From positions 3,656,019 through 3,720,018 of the forward strand of contig NW_006768766.1 of NCBI RefSeq assembly GCF_000204055.1: a stretch of DNA of 64,000 nt, in the 5' to 3' direction. The position numbers and the translations under genes are program-made. Each line of letters begins with the position of its first letter. The stretch's first letter is position 1. Shown one piece after another: positions 10,779-21,934 of the stretch. This stretch comes from Melampsora larici-populina 98AG31 (lineage: Eukaryota; Basidiomycota; Pucciniomycetes; Pucciniales; Melampsoraceae). A model generated the notes under the pieces. It did no database searches. It was not told the DNA's origin and was given only the letters and a program-made list of their open reading frames with translations.

Positions 10779-12228
10779 ATGGACAGCAAAATTTCCCTTC
10801 CGCCTTATAGCGATGAAGGTCATTTCACTCCCAAGACCCATGTTGCGCCTCGGCCATCAGTTTGGAGAAGTCTCATTCGAACACTTCTCATGCTTGTCGC
10901 CATCTTTTCTTGTGCCAGTACTCTTTGGACCTTGAGCGATCATATGGAATCAGGAAGATCACCTTGGAGTATCTTACAAAAAACTATGTTCGATAAAACT
11001 ATCAACTTATTCGGCATGGCATATCATCTTGATTTTTATTCTTTCAACGATTCAATTCTTATGGCACCAAGTGATTCACTTTGTTGGCCAGAAACACAAC
11101 ATTTACCACCTCGTTCAAGGTTAGGAATCTCAGCGGATGAAGCCTTTGCACTTGATTCACTTTGTCTTCCTCATTACGTTGCTACTCTTGGTCATTTTAT
11201 GGAAACTTCTGGATTGGAAACCAACTCTAACGCTCGTCAGCAGATGTACCTCACTCTAGCACATAGCTGGGTAGGTCGGCTTTTCGGAGCATCTCCCAAT
11301 TCTTCGCCGCTCCCTGTACCGCCCATAGTTCATCATCCTGCTTCGAAGAGCTCGATCTACACAAGTTGGTGGCTCATGAATCCAGGGTTCACCTTAAAAT
11401 CGGCTTTGCATAGTGGCCTTGAGGAAATCGGACGTCGAATCACTGGATCCCCAAGCTCTTTCATGAGTAACCCTCACAGGCATTCGAATTCTCCGTCTGC
11501 TGTTGCTGCTTCACAGCGGAATTTGATGATCGAACGGCTTTCATCATTATTCAACCTGGGAGGAATTTGTAAGCCTAATGAAATTTCAGTAAAAACTTGG
11601 TAGATTTCTAACAACCCTTTGGATATACGCTCCATCAACAATAAAACCAACTTAGATGTAACGGAAAATGTCGATTGTCTTCGTCCTTACAAGGATTGGA
11701 TCCTATGGAATGACATTGAAGCTGGTGGTGATGGAAGATGGGCAGGTGGTCGAGCTCACCATGTACCTTCTGCCGCAGCTGCTAGTCGTGCAGCTCCTAG
11801 CTTTGTGGTAGGAGTTCAAACAACTGTTTCTGATTCTCAAACAAATTGGGCAAGCAAGCATTCAAGTTGAGTCAATTCTTTTCATGTCCCAAAATCCTTT
11901 CAATTACTCAAGTCTCTTGTCTCTCTATTTTATAGGACCTCTTTCACTTTCGGATTTAGCTTTTGCTTCGTCACCCGGACACCCAATTGTACTTGATATG
12001 ATTCGAAGAATCGCAAAGAGTGAGGCCGAGCCCGCTACTGCTTTAACTGACTCTGTTTTACAATATATCACCATCATGACAGAAGGAAATGTACATTGGA
12101 CTGATTTGAGGGATGTACCACCAGAAGGTTTGAGATTTGGTGATTTGTTACTCTTATCTAAAGATACCTTTGAAACAGATGTTGGAGTAATCAGTACCAA
12201 AAGATCTCAAATCAATCGACTGTCTTGA
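10779..12228 (+). CDS. OCH1-like glycosyltransferase family 32 protein, Golgi type II membrane form
   Basis: Exons 10779-11568, 11656-11865 and 11936-12228, 430 aa, all joins in frame. Residues about 28-50 form one hydrophobic segment (SLIRTLLMLVAIFSCASTLW), as in type II Golgi mannosyltransferases. The GT32 signature follows at the first exon junction: GGIY then CLRPYKDW. Downstream, PGHPIVLDMIRRI and the C-terminal WTDLRDVP...GLRFGDLLLL segment fit the OCH1-like family (initiation of N-glycan outer chains). Oddity: where active members have D-x-D after GGIY, this reads T-E-N (GGIYVTENVDCLRP). If the junction is right, the metal and nucleotide-sugar site is lost. Tail-to-tail with the next gene. 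Confidence 0.8.
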
Positions 12229-12768
12229 TTGTCTTATAAAGCATAGAACATTAAATTGTACAATACAAATATTAATACAAAACTTGTAAATATACACTCT
12301 TCTTTTGTCAACAACGAATGTGTCTACACAATACCAAAATTGTTGCCTGACTCACACCTGATAATGCGCCAAATAACCCACTACCCTTTCAAACCTGCAC
12401 GCAAGCCTCAAGGTATCATTGTGAAAACATGCGCCTTCGTCAATTCCTCATTGCCGAGTGCAAAATTATCACTAGCCGTTAAAAATTGCATTGGTCCTAC
12501 CAAACACGTAGACGAAGCTGTTCATCTCTCGACTATTCAATGATTTTACAATTGTTCATCTTGTTGGTTCATTGATTGCGGAATCTACGTAGGACGTTTT
12601 TGAAAGTTTTACAGGTAAGAAAAATGAAATGGAAGAAAAATAAAATGTTCACAGTATATGGGTATGAATAACGAGATCGAAAACGTTTAAATAATCAAGG
12701 AAGATGAGTTAAAACATACATGTAATGTCAAAATGATGTGTCTATACAGTGAATCGCAAACATATAAA
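12229..12768. other. Convergent 3' intergenic region
   Basis: 540 bp between two converging genes; AT-rich and with no convincing gene (a 95-codon frame at 12256-12543 has no recognised features). Should hold both terminators. Confidence 0.5.
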
Positions 12769-15047
12769 TTAATCAAGACGAGACCAGCCTTCTTCGGGAT
12801 TTGAGGTTTCATCAAGATGAGAAGTAAGATGATCTGCTTCATCTAAATCTATACTACTACCGCTCCAATGATTTTTTTGATGATGATCGTTTAGCCAATT
12901 CTTATTGACAACTCGAGGCAAATGTGATCCACGACCATCGCCTCCTTTGTCCATCAATCCTACTCTTTCTTCTCTCCTCCCATGTCGGCTCTCCCATCCT
13001 TCTTTGACATCCTTTACTAGTTCACGTCCATCTGCTTTCAAGAGCTCGATACCTTTTATATATTTGAGGTGATGACTAATCGTGGTCCGGTTAGTGGGAG
13101 CTCCAGCTGACGTTGGTGGTACAGCTCCCCGTCTCCCATGAAGTGAGATAGATCGACGTCGGTGGTTTGCTGCTTCGGCTGACTCATCATCCAATTCTGG
13201 CGGAGAGTCAGAAGGTAGATTGTGACTGAGATCGTGAGATACAGTTCGCATCTTTTGAGTTTTAACAGGAACGTCGAGTAATTTTGAGCCGCTATCACCT
13301 GGACGAGACGGAAGAGACCGAAGCGTGCCTCTCGGGGCTTCAAGCGACTTGCCAGGTGTGGTCAAGCTTGCGAGCTGATCAAGTGGAACAGAGTGAGGAT
13401 TGTGAATCTGTAGACTCTCGGGTCGCTTACGAGGTGGCGGAAGTGGTGGGGCAGACTTTTGATGATGGTTCAGGGTTTGAGAACGTAACAAAGATGATTT
13501 GTGTGCCAAGGGTGGCGGTAAATCGGATTCTTTCATTGAACCAGGTTGGATACCACCCTCGAAGGTTTGTGTCGATGGTTCCCTTTGACGTGCTGATGAA
13601 GGCTTCCTCACTTTTGTCGATGATGATGGTACCGGTGGGGGACCCGATGATCTACTGGGAAAAGGAGACACTGAATTATCCGCGCCAGCTGATGATCCTA
13701 AAGCAGAGTTGTGAGGAGTTGATCCAAAGTCAAATGAAGTGAGAATAACCTCGAAGCACGTGACAACTCACCTCCTGGACGACCACTTGTGGGTCTGTGC
13801 GAAGTTTCGCCAGAGATAGTCTTGCGTGTGGGGTTCGCGGTCTCTGATGGCAAAGAAAAGCATTTGCTTATGGGTACAGCTGCATTTGATTGGCCAACCC
13901 GGCTGTTGATCCTAAGCTTAGGAAATTGGGCAGGTGAACATTTTGACGGAGATGCGGGGCGTGAGTTTTCCTCAATAGACTCCAGTGAATGCGGGGTTAT
14001 GGTCTGTGGGTCATCGCAAGACGTGAGATATGAACGCTCTACATTGTCGACAAGTTTAGCTTGATGGTGCTGTGTATGATGTTTGGGTGGAGGCAAAGGC
14101 GGGGTATGATGAGATTGTGATGTTATGATCTGATCCTCGTCACTACGAGGTGCGATTCGACTGCTAGACCTGACAGGCAAGGAAGCCGAGGGGCGAGGCG
14201 GGACAGGAGGCGAAACCAAATCCTGAGAACTGGAAGGCGGACCATGAGTGTTTGATATGCTGCGGGAGGTATTTGAGAGGGATGTTTGCTTGAAAGGATT
14301 GGCCGAGAGTTTGATAGAAGGTTCCAATTGAGCATTGCCCTGGATAGAGGTAGAAGTGTTGATACTTTCAGCCGAAAGTGACTGCACCATCTTGTTTGGA
14401 CGCTTGGGGGGAGAAGTGGGGCGAGGAGGTTCGAATGACCCAAAGCTTCGATGTCGTGCTGACAGGATGGGAGGCGAACAAACCAATGGTTCTTCAAGAA
14501 AGTTGGCCTGTTGAGAAGCATCTGCTGATCGGAATGGGTTAGAGCTATGTGAATTAGCGCGCGACAAGGGCGAAACAGATGCTGAGGGTTCATTCGAGTT
14601 CGAGAGTGCTTGTAGAGGTTTCGTTTGAATGAAGATCAAATCGCGGTAAAGACTTGAACCTCTGACAGGCTCTGACAGCGAAGATCGATTTTGTAGATGT
14701 GAGAGAAGTCTGAGAAGGGCCAGTACGCATCCCTGGTCCATTTGACCGAGTTGTAGTTTTTGAGGAAAGAAGCTTCGAATCTGATTGAATGAATGGTTGG
14801 TATCTGTTTAGCTGTTGTTTTCAAAGATTCGAGATGAGAGAAGAGGGGAGAGTGAATTGACCTCATCTTCCTTTTCTGTCTCGAATGGAAACCATCTCCT
14901 CAAGAATTCAGCAGCCTCTGCAAATCGAACCTGACCACCACGTGGAAGCGAGAATTGATCAAATTTGGTTATGAAGTCTCGATAGGTTTCAAATTCTTGA
15001 GGAGAAAGTGCTGACTCGTGAAGTGAGATTGATCTGGAAGATGTCAT
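12769..15047 (-). CDS. Proline-rich adaptor-like protein with a short N-terminal EF-hand/EH-like helical region
   Basis: Minus-strand exons 15047-14862, 14780-13772 and 13697-12769, 707 aa; joins in frame. Residues about 1-110 look folded (YRDFITKFDQFSLPRGGQV, then FAEAAEFLRRWFPFETEKEDEIRSFF, then QMDQGCVLALLRLLSHLQ), an arrangement reminiscent of EF-hand/EH domains but without obvious Ca2+ loops. The rest is Ser/Pro-rich and disordered-looking with several SH3-type proline motifs (SPPVPPRPSAS, PPLPPPKHH, PPLPPPRKRP). This suggests an endocytic or actin-patch scaffold; that is inference and no family name is claimed. A MITE sits 74 bp upstream of the start codon. Confidence 0.7.
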
Positions 15048-15120
15048 TATGATGGTTCAGTAGTTGGTTGAGCTTTGTTGATGATAGGATTGAGTAAAGT
15101 AAAGAGATCCAAAGTACAAG

Positions 15121-15337
15121 TTACAGCCATTCCGATATTGCTTGTCGCACCTGTTTGAAAAAGAAAAAGTTTGTGAGCTTGAAACCTAAGTTTTAACCGG
15201 CTAAAACCTGGAATTTGGCTGTATTGCCTTGAATTACAGCCAAGTTTGAAGTTTTATTGAGTAAAAACAGGTAAAAACTTAGGTTTCACTTTTTCTTTTT
15301 CAAACCGGAGCGACAAGCAATATCGGAATGGCTGTAA
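15121..15337. mobile_element. 217 bp MITE in the promoter of the proline-rich gene
   Basis: Inverted repeats of about 28 bp (TTACAGCCATTCCGATATTG and its complement), with further pairing inside (GAAACCTAAGTTTTAACC and GGTAAAAACTTAGGTTTC). If the repeat starts at CAGCC, the flanks are TA/TA, as for Tc1/mariner-like MITEs. It lies between the start codon at 15047 and whatever is upstream. Confidence 0.75.
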
Positions 15338-15539
15338 GTAAGTTTTTAATGAAAACCATCAGTTGATCCAGAAGTTGATCACGCGAGACTCACTCCAAAC
15401 TCGATTCGATTTTTCATTCAAATTCAAAATCCAAATTCGATAAATTAGGATTCAATCAGATTGGTATCTATCAACTGTATCAATCTTCAAAATACACCTA
15501 CCCTCAAGGAAACATCTCAGCCCCCAATTCCCAATTCCA

Positions 15540-16060
15540 TCTGCAAGACCTATGGGCCTATCACAAGCCTGGAGCAGTTTTCAAGTCTACATTCACTGTA
15601 AACCCAGATCTCCTATCTTCCTACCATGTGACCTGTGCCATGGATCACATAATGTTGATGATCCTCATAAGCTGATTCTTGCAGCTCATATATCACATGG
15701 TATTGTTTTGAAGCTTGACAAAGTTTAGCCCTATTGAGTACAAAGACATCTGAAAAGCATCAAGGTTGCCCCGGAAGCATCTTGCCATCTGTGCACACAA
15801 AAAGGTGAATAGTGGGCTGAAGTTGGCCAAAAAGTGCCTAAAACTACTTTGGCATCCAAGCCCTTCAAAATCTCTTTTTTGATTTTTTTCTTAGGGATGT
15901 GCTGTGCAGGTGGGGATGTCTCAGTGTATTTTGAAAAATCAGAACAATCAAGCATCACTAAATGTAAAGACATTGTATTTTAGGCATTTTCTAACTTCAA
16001 CACCCTGATAAATTTACCATTGAACCCTCCTGACAACTATGTATAGCTTGCAGCACCCAA
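15540..16060 (+). other. Probable degraded transposon sequence
   Basis: A 58-codon frame at 15552-15728 with scattered Cys/His residues lies upstream of the hAT relic and may be the decayed 5' part of the same element. No other coding signal is seen; an open frame on the minus strand at 15731-15973 looks incidental. Confidence 0.3.
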
Positions 16061-16074
16061 ATTACAAGTGTCAA

Positions 16075-16496
16075 GCCACTTATGGAGCTTGAAGACTATC
16101 TTCAAGGTCAACTCCCTATCAAAAAAGATCAAACTGCACTCAGTTGGTGGAAGGTAAAGATGCTATGTTTTCCCTCCCAATGCATGAAAGTTTGGTTCTA
16201 ACATGTTTAACCTCATTTTTTTTTCAACGGGGACATCACCTCTGTTTCCCTATCCTTTCAATACTTTCACACAATTATCTTGCTATCTCAGCCACCTCAT
16301 GTGCATGTGAGCATATGTTTTCAGCTGCTGCCGATGTCTGTACCGTGTCTTGAGGTAGTATGCTACCTAAAACCATAGAGCGACTGGTAGGCTCTCAAGC
16401 CTTGTTGAAGGAGGGGATTATCCCCAATGGAGCATTTCCAGAGGCTATAAGATCTCTTCAAGCTTATATTTATAATATGGCCAAAAGGAATTGCTA
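16075..16496 (+). pseudogene. hAT transposase relic, C-terminal dimerisation region
   Basis: Reading + with breaks gives LEDYLQGQLPI, then W-W-K, then ATSCACEHMFSAAADV, then LPKTIERLVGSQALLKEG. The A(T/P)S.A.E..FS core is the hAT dimerisation signature. An in-frame stop lies just after the core (about 16351) and there is a frame change before it. The rest of the transposase is not recognisable, so this is a dead fragment. Confidence 0.75.
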
Positions 16497-18088
16497 GCCT
16501 TGTCTTTAATCTTTTAGTTCATTAGGCTTGTCTTTTATATATCAAATCAGATAGCTTTATGAAAGTTTCATATATACATGTTCATTTTACTTTGCTCACG
16601 TTTTATTTTAGTTTTTGTTATTGCTTCACTTGATTCCTATAATACTTATAGTAGAATCATTAAATCCACTCTCCTACTTGATTAATGCTATACACACTTG
16701 GACTTGTACACATGGATTTCAATCAAATACTTTTTTATCTTATTTTACCTGATGTAGTGTGAAATATAGTGCGTGTAGTGCGCTATATTGCGGTCTCATC
16801 TGTAGCGCACAATATGAGGGCATGGTTGCATCCGCGGATAACTAGGAACGTTCCTTAAGACCCCTACACTACGGTCCAATGCGGACATCCATTGGATGTC
16901 CTGTCTTGCAACATCCAACAAAGATCCGGCTGATCTCCGTTGATTATCCTCGCAGAGGAGGTCGCGCGGATGTGAGCGGGGACATTGGCGCAATATCCTT
17001 GCTTTAGGTTCCGCGCGACGCTGAGAGACCTGATTGAATTGCAGAAATGTGTTCAAAAGGGTCTGGGTGCAGGAACCGCAGGCCAGTCAACCTCCAGTAG
17101 CCCAGTGCGACCATTGTAATTCTCAATTTGGGGCAAAGGGTCATTTGACCAGTGGTGAATTACATATGTAGTGAGCAAGCAAGAAGAAAATTAAAAAGTT
17201 TGTTATTTCATTCATGGGATCATCAAAAAAGAATAACACAAAAAATGAGTCAAGATCAATCTAGATGGATGTATGGAGTAGAAACAAAACAAAACAAAAC
17301 AAAAACAATAAGAAAAAAATCCATCAAAAGTTGAAACTGGTATAACATGGGATCGTAAATATACAAGGACACACAAAGAGACCTGCTCAGAAGTATCAGA
17401 TTGACTTGTGAATTGGATGGTGAGATGAAGGGGACAAATTTGTATAAGAACATAAAGCAACAAGCATGGCTATAAAATGAAGCCAAACAATGCCAAACGG
17501 CAAAGGTTGATGAGGATATATGTAGTAAGATGGTAGAAAAATGATCAAGTTTGAAATTTGTGAAGGGGGAGAAAGAGGAAGAAGCGCGGCCGGACTTGAT
17601 TCCAACTCACAAGTTCCTCTTTTATGAGAAGTCCTACAACACAACTTTCTTTCAATCTCAGACCCCTGTCAAGGCCTGAGCAAGCTGTGGGACTTGTTTC
17701 AGGGTTCCCTCTTGGGTGTCAACTGGACTCAAATTGTTGACAGCAAGAACCTAAAGGACATTGCAAGGATCTCTTGCAGTCATCCACGCGATGTCCTTGG
17801 GGAGGATGAATAACGGACATCCTGAGCTGTCAACTGTTGACCCTTAGTGTAAGGAACATTCCTATATAAGTATCCCATATGTATTGCACATCCCTGCCAA
17901 CCGCAGTGTCAGACTACATCTCAATGTGTTTGACACAGTCAGATAACAAGTCCTTCAAGTCCCAAATATGTATACGAGCAAGGGGGAGCAAGGTCCCTCT
18001 CGCTTTTGGATCCAAGTTGGTGTGTTGCATGCTAAAACGCAACCATGCAGCCTTTGCAAGACCACACCTCAACAGAAAACTTGAGGCA
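16497..18088. other. Intergenic, no gene seen
   Basis: 1.6 kb with small chance frames. 16747-17050 has short repeated words (GATGTCC, GTAGTGCG); 17280-17310 is a small AAAAC-type tract. A related GATGTCC-containing stretch recurs at about 17790-17830, perhaps remains of one degraded element. Confidence 0.4.
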
Positions 18089-18095
18089 ACTTTAG

Positions 18096-18458
18096 CAACA
18101 CCAGAACCGCTCCGATACGCTATGGATTTCAACCCATTTTGGTATCGGAGCGGAGTAACCGCTATGAGATCACCGATACTTGACCGATATTTTTTTTTAA
18201 AAAAATATCACAAGGTATTGGAGCGGAAGGTATTTTACCGCTCCGATACCGCTATATATCGCTGCTATAAGGGCTAAAAGGCATATTGAAGTGCCCTCAG
18301 ACCCTTCCCATATCGGAGCGGTCAGACCGCTAATGGTTTTCTCGCCTTGGGATGGCGGAGCGGAGCCACCGCTACGTATAGTGGTCAATATAGCGGTGTA
18401 AAAACCGCTCCAATACCGCTCCGATACCGCTATATGTTGCGGAGCAGTTCTGGTATTG
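18096..18458. mobile_element. 363 bp hAT-like MITE packed with CCGCTCCGATACCGCTAT repeats
   Basis: Ends pair as inverted repeats (CAACACCAGAACCGCTCCG, and the complement of CGGAGCAGTTCTGGTATTG). Flanked by ACTTTAG at 18089-18095 and 18459-18465, or 8 bp ACTTTAGC if the border is shifted by one, as expected for a hAT target duplication. The interior has at least six copies, in both orientations, of the motif CCGCTCCGATACCGCTAT and fragments of it. No coding potential. Confidence 0.78.
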
Positions 18459-18465
18459 ACTTTAG

Positions 18466-19538
18466 CCACACCCAATAAGTAGAAGAGGCTTGTAGAACAT
18501 AATTGTTCACAAGCGTGGTGTTCATCAAGCAATTGAGACCTCAGCAAGTCAAAGCATGGACCAATCCACTGGTGGAAGCAGCACACAAATGGGCCTATAT
18601 TGCCTCAAACACGGTAAACCTGTGATCCAAGATCTTCAAAGATGATGCTACTTCCTCACTGCCCCAGTAGGTTCTTTTATTAAAGTACTATTTTTCATAG
18701 GGATAGTTCATGGTTGTTGGAGGTGAGGGAATGCCTGGGATTGCGCAAGGTCAAGGTGGGAGAAGCGAGTGGGAGATTGGAATCAATTTGGCACGGTGTC
18801 TGTACGTGGGACAGGTAGCCAGACGTATTTCAATTTCATTTGCCGCTTCGGGCGTAGGAATCATGTTCCTTAATCATCTAGGGAACTTTCCTAGTTATCC
18901 TCAAGTGCAACGGTGTTCTGCACAATATAGCAAATTTTTAGTGGTTTGAACACTGCACAACCCCATGCAATTTTTTTCTACCAAATAGCACTGTGTTATT
19001 TATCAATACATAGCGTATACCACACAACAACATGTAAATATGTCATATTTCACTGTGTTTTGTAGTGATTCTGGTATTGTGTCCATGTTTGGTTACAGAG
19101 ACATAATTTTGGAAGGAGAAGTTGTAGCTTCTGGTTCATGTTATGTGCTAACAGACAGGACTATGCCTGGACAATCCAAGACCTTCACCTAAGGATTTTT
19201 TCAAAATACCTGCAAGGCCTTATCATCTCCTGCAGTATTCTCAAATGCAGATTGCCTTGGAATATGGGTATGAGGAAATGAGCCCAAGGTTATTTAGCCC
19301 CAAAAGAAGCCTTGAATCAATTACCTGATTGCCTTATCCAAGGTCATTTCTATCTGAGGATATTTGGATATGAAGATCCACAGCATCTTTGTTGGCAATG
19401 CTGGCTTCAAATCCGATGTCTGTAATTTGTTGAAAGATGTCAATGAAGCACATATTTATTTGTGTCATTTCCACTTCAACCTCATTGGAGGTGAATATGT
19501 TTGCTTGTTTTTTGGTCATGCCACTTCCAACACCCTTG
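18466..19538. other. Intergenic, no gene seen
   Basis: About 1.07 kb. A 79-codon frame at 18710-18949 has no recognised family. Otherwise AT-rich sequence without structure I can assign. Confidence 0.4.
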
Positions 19539-19541
19539 TTA

Positions 19542-19920
19542 GAGCATTGCCACCGGAGCGTGCAAAATCCCAAATACAGGCTATTTTCACGTCTTGTGGG
19601 AAAATATTCGAGCCACCGGAGCGTGTAAACAGCCTGTATGGGTTACACGACGTCCAAATCTTGACCGGGAGAGTGCAAATCTGCACGGCGTACAAAAAGG
19701 CAAATATCACCGAAATCTGAAATATTGTCCGACCTACCCTGTCAGTTTGTATGAGACAAACGATCTTATGCTTGGATCAAAGGCATAGACTGTTTGAACC
19801 TGTCAGTTTCTACACGGCCGCGGTTTTGCCTACCTCCGCGCAAATTTGGCATACAGGCTCAAACCTGTCAGCAGGACATCGTACAGAGCAGTTTTTTACA
19901 CGCCAGCGGTGGAGATGCTC
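19542..19920. mobile_element. Harbinger-like MITE with TTA target duplication
   Basis: Begins GAGCATTGCCACCGGAGCGTG and ends with the near-complement CACGCCAGCGGTGGAGATGCTC. Flanked by TTA (19539-19541, 19921-19923). The GAGCAT... terminus and three-base TWA-type duplication are typical of PIF/Harbinger-derived MITEs. The CCACCGGAGCGTG word recurs internally at about 19613. Confidence 0.8.
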
Positions 19921-20062
19921 TTATGAGGCAAATGGTGACCGGTATTACTCCACAATTATCCAACACTCAATGGTCTCACTTACCCTTGTTGATGCAATGA
20001 GATATCTGCACCACCTCATGTTGCTACCAGACACTGACTGTGCAGCAGGCTATGAGCTATAA

Positions 20063-20755
20063 GAGCACCCACTATGGTAGAGGTGTTTTATCGTAATTTT
20101 TGCGGTCCTGACCGCAAAAAGTAATCATGCGTGTAACAACTAAATCAGTTACCGCATGAAATTCACTACGGAGTGATTTACCGTGTGATTTACCAACGAT
20201 GAATCAATATGAATCAAGTGATCCAACAGTGGCAAAGTCACAACTTGAAAGATCGTATCTATTTCAAATAATACATCCAAAAACAACATCTCGATGCCTG
20301 CTTCAATGAAAAGGGCAATCAATGCTCTTTTGAAGTCTTCAAATGACCACAAGGAGCAACTAGAGTATGAGCAAGTTGCATTTGACTTCCTCTTTGACAA
20401 GCCTCCTTCACCTCCACCACTTCTCCAGACTCGCATCCGCATAGATTGATTGTTGTTCAAAGTTTCAGAGGCAGGTGGTGGAACCAACATGTTGAGATTG
20501 AAAATCAAAATTGGTCAAGTGTGAGATGTCAAAGCATGATGAATTGATGAAAAAACAAAGAACGGTTGAGATTTGATGCGTCAAATCTTAGGATAAAACA
20601 TGAATCAAGCTTGTGTAAAGTTAGACAAGCTTGATTCATGATTTGATGCAGTCGTAGGGACCGCATGTCTAAGACAGGTCCATAGTGGACCTGTGTAAGT
20701 TTTAGCGGTAAACTTACGATAAAACTGCTGTTTACCACACCCATAGTGGGTGCTC
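20063..20755. mobile_element. 693 bp Harbinger-like non-autonomous element with TAA duplication
   Basis: Termini GAGCACCCACTATGG and CCATAGTGGGTGCTC form an exact 15 bp inverted repeat flanked by TAA (20060-20062, 20756-20758). Inside, GACCGCAAAAA and GGTAAACTTACG words are similar in style to the element at 26865-27931. A 119-codon minus-strand frame (20508-20149) could be a scrap of a transposase-associated ORF but I do not recognise it. Confidence 0.82.
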
Positions 20756-20758
20756 TAA

Positions 20759-21370
20759 GGTGTGTAGATTCTCAACATAAACTAACTAGATTTCAGTGTG
20801 AGGATCAATACAAGGTGTGATTGTGGAAAGTGAGAAGGGCCCAGATTCTGCCCCTTGCTTTATTTACTGCAGGTGAAAGAACTACAGTTGCTGTAGTTTT
20901 GGATGCCAGACTGCAGAAATGTTGATTTTAGGTGGACTCCCTGGAGCCACCTGGGACAACCCATATGAAATAGCAGACATGTAAAAAGTCCAATTATTTG
21001 ATTGTGAGACCTTGGCTTCTAATTACTTCATTACATTCAAAACTGGGTGGCAGTGATGGAGGTGGGCAGACAGATTCTGAATCATTGGGTTATGAGTGGA
21101 ACAAAAATCACATTCTCTGATAACAATCAACCACGACTTCAGAACCTGATGAAGCACTATTCTTCATGAATAAGAGTCCTGAAGTAATTGGGAGCAAATT
21201 TGGAACACCTACTGGGGCCTTCAGAAAGTTTTATATATTCACTTGAGATGAAGATGTAATCTGTCTTCAATTTTTCTTTAAACAGCACATGCAAAATAAA
21301 GTTACATATTTAAATCAAATGGACATTGAGTGCTGAGCTATCTTGAGGAGCATGTTAGAAAATGCTAGAA
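20759..21370. other. Intergenic, no gene seen
   Basis: About 610 bp of unremarkable AT-rich sequence between a MITE and the tandem repeat. Confidence 0.4.
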
Positions 21371-21516
21371 AGGCGAAGCCTAGCTGCTAGTGCCAGTGGT
21401 TTGTCAGTCCACTACCTATATAGCTGCTGCAATGGGTTGCAGAAGGCGAAGCCTAGCTGCCAGTGCCAGTGGTTCGTCAGTCCACTACGTATATAGCTGC
21501 TGCGATGGGTTGCAGA
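21371..21516 (+). repeat. Two-copy 73 bp tandem repeat
   Basis: 21371-21443 and 21444-21516 are direct copies starting AGGCGAAGCCTAGCTGC and ending GGGTTGCAGA, with four substitutions. Each unit contains GCCAGTGG...CCACTAC, capable of a short hairpin. It lies about 420 bp upstream of the CDF gene start. Confidence 0.9.
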
Positions 21517-21934
21517 ACGTACTACACTAGGCTTCATGTGGATCGAACAATGTAAATCATACCTGGTCCCTACAAATTATGTACGCAAATTGTTTTGCTC
21601 CGCAGATAGACATTTGACTTACTCGCAGACAGCCCCAGCTCGAGCGTTTGAATCCTAGTCTGCGAGGTACCGGTGAAGCGGTATTCCCCGGTTTATACGT
21701 TCAAGACACTTTGGCGTTTGTGAATGTCGAAAGGGCATCGGTGGGCTGAGGCCGCAACCCAACTGAAACTCGTGCCAGTGCGAATCAGGTTCACAAACAT
21801 CCTTACTGATCATGCGTAGTCATATGCTCTTGTGCCATATAAGGATTGGCTCGAGATTAACATTTGGAAGGCAAAACCTCTACTTTTTGTATGATACCTC
21901 CCTCATCGCATAGTACATAGATACTACCGCCATC
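21517..21934. promoter_or_regulatory. Upstream region of the CDF transporter gene
   Basis: 418 bp with no gene; contains GC-richer sequence (about 21600-21800) unlike its AT-rich surroundings. The promoter should lie here but no specific site is identified. Confidence 0.4.

Noticed and set aside
13284..14593. Frames on both strands within the proline-rich gene (13284-13742 +, 14593-14123 -)
   Set aside because: Shadows of the spliced minus-strand gene, whose three exons join in frame.
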